Source of the DNA: Terramyces sp. JEL0728
Taxonomy: Eukaryota > Chytridiomycota > Chytridiomycetes > Rhizophydiales > Terramycetaceae
DNA: 15,577 nt
Direction of reading: 5' to 3'
NCBI GenBank assembly: GCA_027603945.1
Contig: JADIIU010000203.1
Location: 1-15,577, forward strand
The notes beneath the pieces are model-generated. The model saw only the letters and a program-made list of their open reading frames with translations, was not told where the DNA came from and searched no databases. Position numbers and translations under genes: made by a program. Below, in pieces: positions 8,222-15,577 of the stretch. Positions within the stretch are counted from its first letter, which is position 1. Every line of letters begins with the position of its first letter.

Positions 8222-8225
8222 TATT
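8220..8225 (-). terminator. AATAAA poly(A) signal of the lectin gene
   Basis: AATAAA on the minus strand, 10 bases beyond the TAG stop at 8238-8236. Confidence 0.55.
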
Positions 8226-8235
8226 AAGCGAAAAA

Positions 8236-11200
8236 CTATGCAGGAAAATGCCAGTTGTTATAGGAAGCACTTGGATTTTGGTAGTCGTAATAGAATTTTG
8301 AACCATCGAAATTGTCTACTCTTCCCCCAACACATTGAGAACTGTATCCCCAGCATACGTTACTGTTACTATCATAGATTGTTAAACCACATTGAGTAAG
8401 GGTTAAACGCAGAGGTTGTGCAGCAGAGCAAGAAGGGCAACCATTACCACCACAGCCAAGCCCATTCACATTAATAGTTCCACCACTGAATTGCAATTTG
8501 TTTCCACCGTTGGACAAGTACATTCCATCATAAAGCGTGTTTTGAGCGTTATCAGAATATAGAGAATCACCTGGAGCTACATAGTATGCAGTATCCATGA
8601 GCTGGTTTCCATTATGTGAGTCACACGGCCATAATCCATTTGCACCACCTGCATCAACACAGTAGCTTGTGCCTGATAATTGAAGCAGTAATCCATTTCG
8701 GCTCCATTGAGTTGCGGTTTCACAAGACTGCAAAATTACTCTTCCATAGTTTTGAGCGGAAACTGCATGTAAACACATTGCTGGATTCAAAACGAAACGC
8801 AAGTAGCCGCCATCCCAAGCATACTTTTGAGTGCATGTACTTTGAAATACCGTACTAACATCATCGCCCCATCCATTTACGCACATAATGTTATTTGCAC
8901 TGTTGATTAGTCTGAATGGGAAGTAACCAAGAGATTTTCCTGCGGCTACCATGTTACTATTCATTCCAAATGCTTGATTAACGTCCCCCTTGTTGCAAGA
9001 AACAAATACCAAACCGTTTGATGAAGCCAAGCAATTCCCATTGCTCATAATTGCAGCGTGATTAATGTCTTGAGAAAACTTGGAGGCAGAAACACAATTG
9101 GTGAGAGCAACAGAGTTTCCACTGGTAGTGATACACTTGTATGGATTTCCTTTGTACCTGATCAAGCCATTGTCATTTGCCCACAAGTTATTTCCTCCAC
9201 AAGAGCCCATTACAACTACAATTAAATAAAAATTACCTGCTCCATTGTTTACTGTAATACACGCACCAGTATTGTATTGATAGATTCCTGTGTATGAAAG
9301 GGCTGAAGATGGAGTAGCAGGGCACGCGTTTGTAGCTCTGCAAATATTTTTTGTTCCATCGTCAGTCAAACAACAAGTAGATCCACTAGATGCACATTTA
9401 GTTCCTCCAGGAGTACAAGCTTGATTGTCTGGAATCCAAGGAGCAGGACATCCTGATGAAGGTCTGCAGATAGTTTTGGATTGGTCATCAGAAAGACAGC
9501 AAGTAGATCCAGCAGATGCACACTTTGGTCCAGATGAAGAGCAAACCTGATTATCAGGAACTAAAGGAGTTGGACAAGTGGAGGACGGTCTGCAAATAGT
9601 CTTGGACTGATCATCAGAGAGGCAACAAGTAGATCCAGAAGAGGCACATTTTGGGCCACCAGATGAACAAACTTGGTTATCTGGAATCCAAGGAGCAGGA
9701 CATCCTGATGAAGGTCTGCAGATAGTTTTGGATTGGTCATCAGAAAGACAGCAAGTAGATCCAGCAGATGCACACTTTGGTCCAGATGAAGAGCAAACCT
9801 GATTATCTGCAATCAAAGATGCACCAAAAGTAAACGCTTCTGCAGGCGTGTTGCTGCATTTCTTTAAGAGTAGAGCACCAGAAACATTAGTTACGCAGTA
9901 GGTGCTATCTTGACCCCATTGAATCCACTGTGAAGAAGCGCTGTAAGACCAGGTATCTGCAATTCTACAATTTTTAGGAATAAGGGTCAATTGATTTGTC
10001 AAATCTGGAGCCAGACACAAGTGTGGTGTCGATTGAATTCTCAATCTTCCTTGTTGATCAAAAGCAAAAGTTCCATTGCCCACAGTTTGATTTCCATTGT
10101 GCAATAATTGATAGGTCAAAGCTGGAGTAACATCACTGGCAGAGAAACTAAAAATTTGAGATAAATCAGTTTGTGAACATGGAGCGGTGGTAATTGTAGT
10201 AGCAACTGATCCTCCAACACTTAGACAAGTCTTGAAGGTGCTATCGATACTAATCAAGCCAGTGTTCCCAGAATCAAAGGTAACGGTTGATGGGGACGAG
10301 CAACTAGCAACCGAGTTTCCATTTAAGCAGTTGTTGGTGTTTTCATATTCCAATTCTCCGTTGGCATAGAACCATTTTGAAGCAATGGTGCAAGTTGAAG
10401 TTGTAAGTGTACTTGAAACAATTGCCAAACAGGTTGAAGCAGGCAAGTTTACAGCATATATAAAATTGTGAAGACTGGAGCTGGTTACATCCACAGAGGC
10501 AACAGTGGCCAATCCACTAGCAATTCCAAAGACACCAGCATCGCTAATTGTTGAAAAGTAATCTTGGGTTTTTGGAAGAGAAACTGCGAAACCGGAAGGA
10601 ATTGGAAGCTGCAAGTTTGCTCCAGTGTAGTCGTAGAGACCAAAAGAAGCGTCATCATGCATGATAAACACTACAATCAATAATCAAATACCTCTTGGTT
10701 CATCAATAGGAGACCTAGCGTTGAAGCTGTAGCCGGTGTTTGCAATAATTTGTCCACCATTCAAACAAATAGAGTATACTTGTTTGGTGCTGGTGATACA
10801 TTCGCCTTCTGATAGCCAGTTGGAGGATTGAGAATCTAGTTTTGTAATTTGACCAAATGGTCTTGCTTGAGGATATTCCCATACCACGTCGTTGTTTCCA
10901 TTACGAACTCTTAGTTTGAAATCGTATTCGATTGCCATTACATAAGGAACATTGAGCGGACCAGTAAATGCATTGGATTTGTAAAGAGGGGTAGACATGT
11001 CACCTCCAGCTCCAGCAAGTACATTTGAAGTGGAGGTTTGAGCATACAGTATACCATTAGAATCAAGATAAAGATTCGGACTGCTACTTCCATCGCTTGA
11101 AGCTGCAGGAGCCACGATTTTGGCACCAAAATGAATAACCTTGTCATTGTCAAATTCGAACTGAATCAATCCGGTTGGTTTCAAGGTAAAAGTGACGTTG

Positions 11201-11325
11201 GGATTAAATTCCCCAGTGAGGACAGATCCATAGTTGAACACACCAGTGTTTACACCATCGCTGCTATCTCCATTTAGTTGCGTAAGTTTTGTTGCAAGAG
11301 ACAAACCAAATAAGAGAAAGTTCAT
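8236..11325 (-). CDS. Secreted multidomain lectin, spliced (exons 11325-10692 and 10670-8236), about 1022 residues
   Basis: Exon 1 starts MNFLLFGLSLATKL, a plausible signal peptide, and exon 2 ends at TAG 8238-8236. Removing the 21-nt intron at 10691-10671 joins them in frame (split Val codon). Domains (spliced numbering): about 30-240 is a bulb-type (beta-prism II) lectin-like region, with DFKLRVRNGNNDVVWEY and, across the splice, an HDDASFGLYD strand. About 288-498 is beta-trefoil/ricin-like, with repeated Cys and QIFSF/DTWSY QxW-like ends. Residues 500-667 are four six-Cys modules. About 670-900 is a second beta-trefoil-like region. About 900-1022 is a C-terminal bulb-lectin-like region (LRLTLTQCGLTIYDSN). 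Bulb-type lectins bind mannose-type glycans and ricin-like trefoils bind galactose-type glycans; the ligands here are unknown. It is probably secreted or on the cell surface. Alternatives: two separate genes, a nonsense allele, or readthrough of the TGA at 10686-10684. Confidence 0.75.
9304..9807 (-). repeat. Four tandem 126-bp six-cysteine modules
   Basis: Four in-frame 42-codon repeats (9807-9682, 9681-9556, 9555-9430, 9429-9304) with cysteine spacing C-x6-C-x6-CC-x9-C-x5-C. Modules 1 and 3 are almost identical, and module 4 is the most different. The C..C..CC..C..C framework resembles an inhibitor-cystine-knot (knottin) or half-granulin pattern. The fold is inferred from spacing only. The duplication joint falls inside module 3. 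Confidence 0.85.
10671..10691 (-). other. Candidate 21-nt GT-AG intron in the lectin gene
   Basis: On the minus strand the segment starts GTATTT, ends TTGTAG, and carries TTGAT twice (branch-point-like). It is a multiple of three and contains the only in-frame stop (TGA) between two long open frames of 211 and 811 codons. Splicing it restores a continuous lectin strand. Readthrough would give the same downstream frame, so RNA evidence is needed to choose. Confidence 0.6.
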
Positions 11326-11523
11326 TCTAAAGAGATTTCTAATTTCTAAAGTTTTGTAAAATGGTTTACTTTTATGCTTGCTTTCGGGAAATTAAAACTC
11401 TGCCGAATCGAGACTTCTTTGAGAGAAGCAATGCCGAGTCGGAACCAGCGTGGTTTACCAACTCGCAGGGCATTTCAAGGTGCATCATTCAGACCAGAGT
11501 GTACCGAATTTCCGCCTACAACT

Positions 11524-11531
11524 TATAAAAG
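11524..11531 (+). promoter_or_regulatory. TATA box of the 1213-residue gene
   Basis: TATAAAAG, 95 bp before the ATG at 11619. A start site about 30 bp downstream would give a leader of roughly 60 nt. Confidence 0.6.
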
Positions 11532-11606
11532 AGAAATACCCTGCAGTTGACAAACATACTCCAAGTCACGTGCTTTACATATTCTAAAACCAATAGAGGT
11601 AGCCTA

Positions 11607-11618
11607 ATGCTAATATAG
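11607..11618 (+). other. Three-codon upstream ORF, or end of a 20-nt leader intron
   Basis: ATG CTA ATA TAG ends exactly one base before the main ATG at 11619. The same bases close a GT-AG segment at 11599-11618 (starts GTAGCC, ends ATATAG) with two CTAAT words. If spliced, the upstream ORF disappears. Either reading could affect translation; neither is proven. Confidence 0.35.
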
Positions 11619-14600
11619 ATGATTTTGATTGCACTCTTTTCCAGTATAGTATTGGCACAATGTGATCCCAGCATGAAGCTCTGTTCAGATAATGGAAACA
11701 GCTTGCCTTGTTATTGTGGTACGTCTAGTAGTGGTTCGTACACCTGTTCTTCTCCCCAAACTCCTCCTCCTGACGATGGCGGTGATGATGGTGGAGACGG
11801 AGGTGATTATCAAGAAATTGGGTTTATCATCAAAAGAGATGACAATGTTTGCAATGGCCCTCCAGGTTGTATTTCACCAACGGACCAGAACATGTGTGGG
11901 TTTGCAGCTATTTGCTCGGCTCATGTAAAGAACCAACTTGCAATAGATGGTATTGATGAAAATTCAATCAAAAACTCTGGAGCCGCTGCACCAACCGCTA
12001 CTTGTCAGAACCTTCCAGCAGATAACAATCAAGGGAAAAAGCGTGACACCATTCAGTATGATATTCCAATTCCTCTTGTTAGTTCTTACAAAGGAGCCAA
12101 TCCATACAGTCCAGATTTAACTGGGATTGATCCAAACGTCAATCTAATCAGAAGAGGCTTTGGAGCAGGTCTTGTTGGGGTCTGCAAGAATTCTGTAACT
12201 AATGATGAGACTCCTTATATTAATTGCAATTCTCAACAAGCAGGAGCTCTCCAATATTGTAGTATTACTGTTACTTGTGATATTTCTGTCACCGATACTA
12301 CTTCTCTATCTATCAGCAATGGCGGTGACACTGTTGCTAGTATTTCAAACTCTGACTCTTGGGGGAAACAAACCAGCGATGCTATTTCCAAAAACATTGC
12401 TGATTCACTTGAAAAGATTTCTCAGTATACAAACACCACAGATTTCCAAAGAATGAACTCTACAGAAATCCAAAACTCTACTATTCTTATTCACATGAAT
12501 GAAACTAGTGTCGCCCATGGTACTTCAACAGAGTTTAGTATTGCCAATTCTACAACTTGGGACAATGAAGTCAGTCACAGCACTGCGCATGATACAGGAA
12601 CAAACGACCAGACCCACACTGGGAATGATATCACTACCACTTTAGCAAATGGTACCAATGCAAGAAGAGATAGTGGTCAAACCAACGCCATTGACATTAC
12701 ATGCACAATTGACACGAAGGTATCAAGCACTGATACTATCGAAGAAAGTGTAAATGTTCAAGTCTTTTCTTTCCTATCAGCAGGTGTATCTCATACTTCC
12801 TCCACTACCCAAGAGAGTGGATCATCAACTACGTTTCATTTCTCTGTCCAACTCTCGAATACGCTGAGTAAAGGCCTGGATAACAGTTGTACTGTTGCAG
12901 GAACCACGTTTAATGACAAGACTCACATTGATATTGACACTACCACGACTACTGATGGAACAGTTACTAGAAATGGCGGACAAAATACTGTTACAAATGG
13001 TAGAGGAACGTCCGACACCAATACAACCACCCAATCAGACTCTATCAGTGACGGAATTACCAAGGGTGCAACTTTTCAAAACACCTATGGCGACTCGTAC
13101 AGTAACATGTACGGCACCAATATTGGGCACACTTGGGGATTAGACAAGACTAAAACTGCGACTGACAATACTAACCATGATTTAACTTTACTGAATTCTA
13201 CCACTGTCACGTACAATGTAGAGAATACTCACACAGTTACCGTTTCAAAGACTTACTCTGCTAGTTCAACTTTTCAATTGAACGTTGGTGCTTGTGTAAA
13301 GATTGCATGTCAACCAATTGTTAACTCTCATGTCATTCCATACTTTGTGCCTCAAATTGGTAACCCTGACACGGGCAAAATCTATGTTGCTGAATATCAG
13401 TGGGCCGACACTACGAATGGAACTTGTGCTGTTACTGCGATTGATTGTAGGGAAAACATTCTTCCGCCTTTCACTCCATTTCCAATTATGAATTCCAATG
13501 CTTTGATAAAGTATGGTCATGTTGCTGAATTCTCTAGTAGTTGCAGTGGAGGTACAAACTGTAATCCTATTATTCTGTCTGTGCCAAATTCAAATTACGC
13601 GCTAAAGTTTTTCCAAGCAAAAGATATAGGTTTGCCATATGATAATGCAATTGGTGTTGGGTTATTCTACGACAATCAGGTTCAGCCTGAATGGACTACA
13701 GGTGTCTTTTCTCAAAACATGGCTGGATTCAGAATCAATGACAAAGGCCAACTGGAACAATACACAAACAACTTTTATAAGTATCCTGTTGCAGTTAATA
13801 CTTCTGCTCCACACACTGGGCCTCCTGGCCTTCCTCCCCCTTCAACGGGTGTTCCCCCACTTACTGAAGATGTCATTTGGTCATCAGTTTCAGACAATAA
13901 CAGAGACTATAGGATAGGGGTGCCGAATGCAAACAACAGATATAAATTAGTACTAGAATTAACTGGTGAAAATGGATCTTCTGACAGTGCAGAGCTAAAG
14001 CTGTTTGATGGACACGATATTATGATTTGGTCCAACGTTCAATCCAAAAACAAGTATGGATTCATGTACCCAACAAACAGCAGATGGTCAACACTCCGTC
14101 CAGAACTCCAACAAAAGAATCAACCTGGCCAAGTGGATCCACACAATACACTTCCTGACGGGATTACCGTTATTGGAAACAATCTCAATACTTCTTGCAC
14201 TAGTAAAATGTACTCTGGTCAAGCTATTCAATCTGATGATGGTAGATTCACTTTATATTTGGATCACACTGGTAATTTGGTGTTGTACGACTTTAGCAGA
14301 GTAATGTGGCAATCATTCACAGCTAATGCTTGGTTCTCTAAAGGTCCTTACAGCATCAATATCAATGATGAATTGAATCTTGTAATCAAAGACTCTCAAA
14401 ACTATGCTGTGTGGAAATCAGTTGCCAAAACTAGAAAAGTGTTATTTGGAAAAGGTCCAGATTTGGGTGTTGTTTTGATTACTCCTATTGATTTGTTTAC
14501 TATGGCTATTGCTCTTCAATCTCCCACTGCGTCTTCCAATACGTACATCAACTACAACTTGGCTTCACTTGAATGCGATTCTTGTTCTGCAAACTGTACT

Positions 14601-15260
14601 CATACTGGCCAGAATGGATACCTGATGCATTTAGCAAGCGGTAAAGTCAGTCCTGTCCCTTTCACTTGGACTGGCCATCAATTTATCTATAATGGTTCGG
14701 ATTACTTTAATTCTACAAGATGGATCTTTTACAATGATGGGTTCCTAACTAGACAAGACAGGCTTACTGAATGCCTTGACAAATCCTTTGCAATTATTGA
14801 CTGTCGCCGTAATGGATTGCGTATTGACAAGCTTTGGGGATTCGTTCCAACTGTAGCAACTACCAAGCTACAACTTGGCAGTTTGAATTCTATTCTCGAT
14901 AATGACGGAAGAATTGTGAACAAGGATGATGTTACTAGATTTATGCTTTTAGGAAATTCACTAAACAATGCAGCTCGTTCCGTTTCACTCAATAGCAACG
15001 GCGATTTGATTATGGTTACCAAAGGCCAACTTTTCCCTGCAAAGATTCCAACCAATCTGGTGTTAAAAGAGCCGCCAATGCTTGCTTTATCAAACGATGG
15101 ATCACTCAGAGTCACCAATCTATATGAAAATGTTACTTTCAATGCTCTTTATACAAACACGAAAACAAACACCAAAGGCCCTTACAGTTTACGATTGGAA
15201 GGTGCGCAAATGGTTATTCGTGATTCTACCTCCTACCTAGTTTCTTCAATTTCATTCTAG
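11619..15260 (+). CDS. Large secreted Ser/Thr-rich protein with C-terminal lectin-like repeats
   Basis: 1213 residues. Residues 1-14 (MILIALFSSIVLAQ) are a signal peptide. A small Cys-rich head (15-43) and a Pro/Asp/Gly linker (46-63) follow. Dibasic sites lie at 72-73, 140-142, 178-179 and 349-350. Residues 210-555 are Ser/Thr/Asn-rich with alternating polar-nonpolar strands and many N-glycosylation sequons. Residues 556-610 form a Cys-containing beta segment ending CAVTAIDC. After this come lectin-like repeats: about 625-720, 750-815, 866-935 (clearest bulb-type match: DDGRFTLYLDHTGNLVLYD) and 1100-1213. A Pro-rich linker at 731-748 separates two of them. Some pore-forming beta-proteins have similar Ser/Thr strands next to lectin domains, but I cannot show that here; an adhesin is equally possible. 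The ATG chosen directly precedes the signal peptide; its -3 base is T, so the context is weak. It diverges from the lectin gene and its 3' end overlaps the helicase. Confidence 0.85.
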   Translation: MILIALFSSIVLAQCDPSMKLCSDNGNSLPCYCGTSSSGSYTCSSPQTPPPDDGGDDGGDGGDYQEIGFIIKRDDNVCNGPPGCISPTDQNMCGFAAICSAHVKNQLAIDGIDENSIKNSGAAAPTATCQNLPADNNQGKKRDTIQYDIPIPLVSSYKGANPYSPDLTGIDPNVNLIRRGFGAGLVGVCKNSVTNDETPYINCNSQQAGALQYCSITVTCDISVTDTTSLSISNGGDTVASISNSDSWGKQTSDAISKNIADSLEKISQYTNTTDFQRMNSTEIQNSTILIHMNETSVAHGTSTEFSIANSTTWDNEVSHSTAHDTGTNDQTHTGNDITTTLANGTNARRDSGQTNAIDITCTIDTKVSSTDTIEESVNVQVFSFLSAGVSHTSSTTQESGSSTTFHFSVQLSNTLSKGLDNSCTVAGTTFNDKTHIDIDTTTTTDGTVTRNGGQNTVTNGRGTSDTNTTTQSDSISDGITKGATFQNTYGDSYSNMYGTNIGHTWGLDKTKTATDNTNHDLTLLNSTTVTYNVENTHTVTVSKTYSASSTFQLNVGACVKIACQPIVNSHVIPYFVPQIGNPDTGKIYVAEYQWADTTNGTCAVTAIDCRENILPPFTPFPIMNSNALIKYGHVAEFSSSCSGGTNCNPIILSVPNSNYALKFFQAKDIGLPYDNAIGVGLFYDNQVQPEWTTGVFSQNMAGFRINDKGQLEQYTNNFYKYPVAVNTSAPHTGPPGLPPPSTGVPPLTEDVIWSSVSDNNRDYRIGVPNANNRYKLVLELTGENGSSDSAELKLFDGHDIMIWSNVQSKNKYGFMYPTNSRWSTLRPELQQKNQPGQVDPHNTLPDGITVIGNNLNTSCTSKMYSGQAIQSDDGRFTLYLDHTGNLVLYDFSRVMWQSFTANAWFSKGPYSININDELNLVIKDSQNYAVWKSVAKTRKVLFGKGPDLGVVLITPIDLFTMAIALQSPTASSNTYINYNLASLECDSCSANCTHTGQNGYLMHLASGKVSPVPFTWTGHQFIYNGSDYFNSTRWIFYNDGFLTRQDRLTECLDKSFAIIDCRRNGLRIDKLWGFVPTVATTKLQLGSLNSILDNDGRIVNKDDVTRFMLLGNSLNNAARSVSLNSNGDLIMVTKGQLFPAKIPTNLVLKEPPMLALSNDGSLRVTNLYENVTFNALYTNTKTNTKGPYSLRLEGAQMVIRDSTSYLVSSISF

Positions 15261-15577
15261 AATAAACAGATATTTTTTATTTTGTTTGTGCAAATCTTGA
15301 TCCAGAGGGAAAAGTCTAATGTCGTCACCTGATTTGACTCTGGAAAGAGCTACGTAGAATGCCTCGAATTTTAAAGGATACTTTTTGTAATATTTCAAAT
15401 CAAGCAAGACCTTTTTTAGAGTCTGGCCTTGACTTTTGTTAAAAGTCAAAGCGTAGGTAAAGGCCAACGGAATGGATTTGAACCCAATATCCTTTTTGTG
15501 GTTTGAGCTATCGTTTACTGTTATTGTTGTGGTACAATACTTTGAGGAACACTGAATTGGTACTACTGTGCAGTTTC
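15252..15577 (-). CDS. PIF1-like helicase, C-terminal part (cut by window edge)
   Basis: The frame is open from the window edge to TGA at 15254-15252 (108 codons); the N-terminus lies beyond 15577. Visible are FTYALTFNKSQGQTL, the usual (A/T)xNKSQGQTL motif of the second RecA-like region, and FYVALSRVKSGDDIRLFPL, the motif VI block containing the conserved YVALSRV with its Arg. Upstream is a VVPIQ strand typical of the family. PIF1/RecD-like helicases are ATP-driven 5'-3' DNA helicases found in genomes, Helitron transposons and giant viruses. The Walker A/B motifs lie outside the window, so activity cannot be judged. The form 'FEAFYVALSRVxS..IRLFPL' resembles the multicopy PIF1-like genes of protists and fungi more than a single housekeeping gene, but that is a weak inference. 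It overlaps the 1213-residue gene by 9 bp, tail to tail. Confidence 0.85.
   Translation of the reverse strand, partial: NCTVVPIQCSSKYCTTTITVNDSSNHKKDIGFKSIPLAFTYALTFNKSQGQTLKKVLLDLKYYKKYPLKFEAFYVALSRVKSGDDIRLFPLDQDLHKQNKKYLFILE
15261..15266 (+). terminator. AATAAA abutting the stop of the 1213-residue gene
   Basis: AATAAA follows the TAG stop directly and lies inside the coding sequence of the opposite-strand helicase. Confidence 0.6.

Larger units (their letters stand above)
7475..8235 (-). promoter_or_regulatory. Upstream region of 571-residue gene copy B
   Basis: The equivalent 761-bp gap in the right unit. The same words are present: GCCGAAT at 7604-7610, CCGACTC at 7982-7988, and GCCGAGT at 7990-7996 (one base changed from unit A). 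The 17-bp palindrome is at 8058-8074 and the 25-bp direct repeat at 8181-8221. Small indels relative to 3627-4383 break every short reading frame, so I read this as regulatory DNA plus the lectin 3' untranslated region. Confidence 0.5.
5631..9482. repeat. Tandem duplication, right unit (3852 bp)
   Basis: Second copy in the same orientation. At its right edge gttttggatt continues into ggtcatcag, the intact lectin gene, so the right copy keeps the ancestral junction there. The left copy keeps the ancestral junction at 1780/1781. No clear microhomology is visible at the joint, which fits end-joining or replication slippage without long homology. Confidence 0.95.
11326..11618. promoter_or_regulatory. 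Divergent promoter region, lectin (-) and 1213-residue gene (+)
   Basis: 293 bp between two divergently transcribed secreted-protein genes. On the minus side a CATAAAAG box (11376-11369) lies about 45 bp before the lectin ATG. On the plus side TATAAAAG lies at 11524-11531 and an E-box CACGTG at 11567-11572. Between them are TGCCGAATCGA (11401-11411) and TGCCGAGTCGG (11432-11442), 31 bp apart. Variants of these also occur upstream of both 571-residue genes. Shared control of the two genes is inferred. Confidence 0.6.

Noticed and set aside
9561..9812. Second minus-strand frame across the six-cysteine modules
   Set aside because: It looks repetitive only because the underlying 126-bp repeat is in phase; the cysteine-rich frame is the one continuous with the lectin.
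1..15577. CRISPR array
   Set aside because: The only regular repeats are coding (81 bp and 126 bp) or a single 25-bp pair; there are no repeat-spacer arrays.
1..15577. Alternative genetic code with TGA as tryptophan
   Set aside because: Two frames have a single in-frame TGA, but the long genes use TGG many times and never TGA, and TGA ends the ankyrin-like gene directly before AATAAA.

Overview
The window looks like nuclear DNA of a eukaryote. All four well-supported complete genes have eukaryotic rather than bacterial start contexts: there are no Shine-Dalgarno signals, there is a TATAAAAG box, and AATAAA hexamers sit at or just after several stop codons. The predicted proteins carry secretory signal peptides, many N-glycosylation sequons and Lys-Arg (Kex2/furin-type) sites. 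Bulb-type lectin and ricin-like beta-trefoil modules plus Kex2-type sites lean towards a fungus or fungus-like protist. The flanking F-box/CPW-type ankyrin protein and PIF1-like helicase are families also common in giant viruses, oomycetes and other protists. I cannot name the organism, and a viral or virus-derived segment is not excluded.

Layout. At 112-1113 (+) is an F-box plus ankyrin-like repeat protein. From 1114 to 1491 I see no gene. At 1492-1776 (-) is a short reading frame with one internal TGA. The core, 1781-9482, is a head-to-tail tandem duplication of about 3.85 kb. Each unit holds one 571-residue secreted protein gene (1911-3626 and 5759-7474, both -) and the 3' part of a lectin gene. 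The right-hand unit runs into the complete lectin gene (8236-11325, -). The left-hand unit was cut inside that gene, leaving a headless fragment (4384-5628). The complete lectin gene appears to be split by a 21-nt GT-AG intron at 10671-10691 and would encode a secreted protein of about 1022 residues. It has lectin domains at both ends, two beta-trefoil-like regions, and four six-cysteine modules between them.

Divergent from the lectin gene, across a promoter region of about 290 bp, lies a 1213-residue secreted protein gene (11619-15260, +). It has an N-terminal Cys-rich head, a long Ser/Thr-rich middle and a C-terminal set of lectin-like repeats. Its 3' end overlaps, tail to tail, the C-terminus of a PIF1-like helicase (15252 to the window edge, -).

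How they may work together (inference): the three secreted families share signal peptides, dibasic processing sites and, for two of them, lectin modules. A GCCGA(A/G)T word recurs upstream of all of them. This suggests a coordinately expressed set of secreted, carbohydrate-binding surface or effector proteins that is being expanded by local duplication. The 571-residue family is the part I recognise least.
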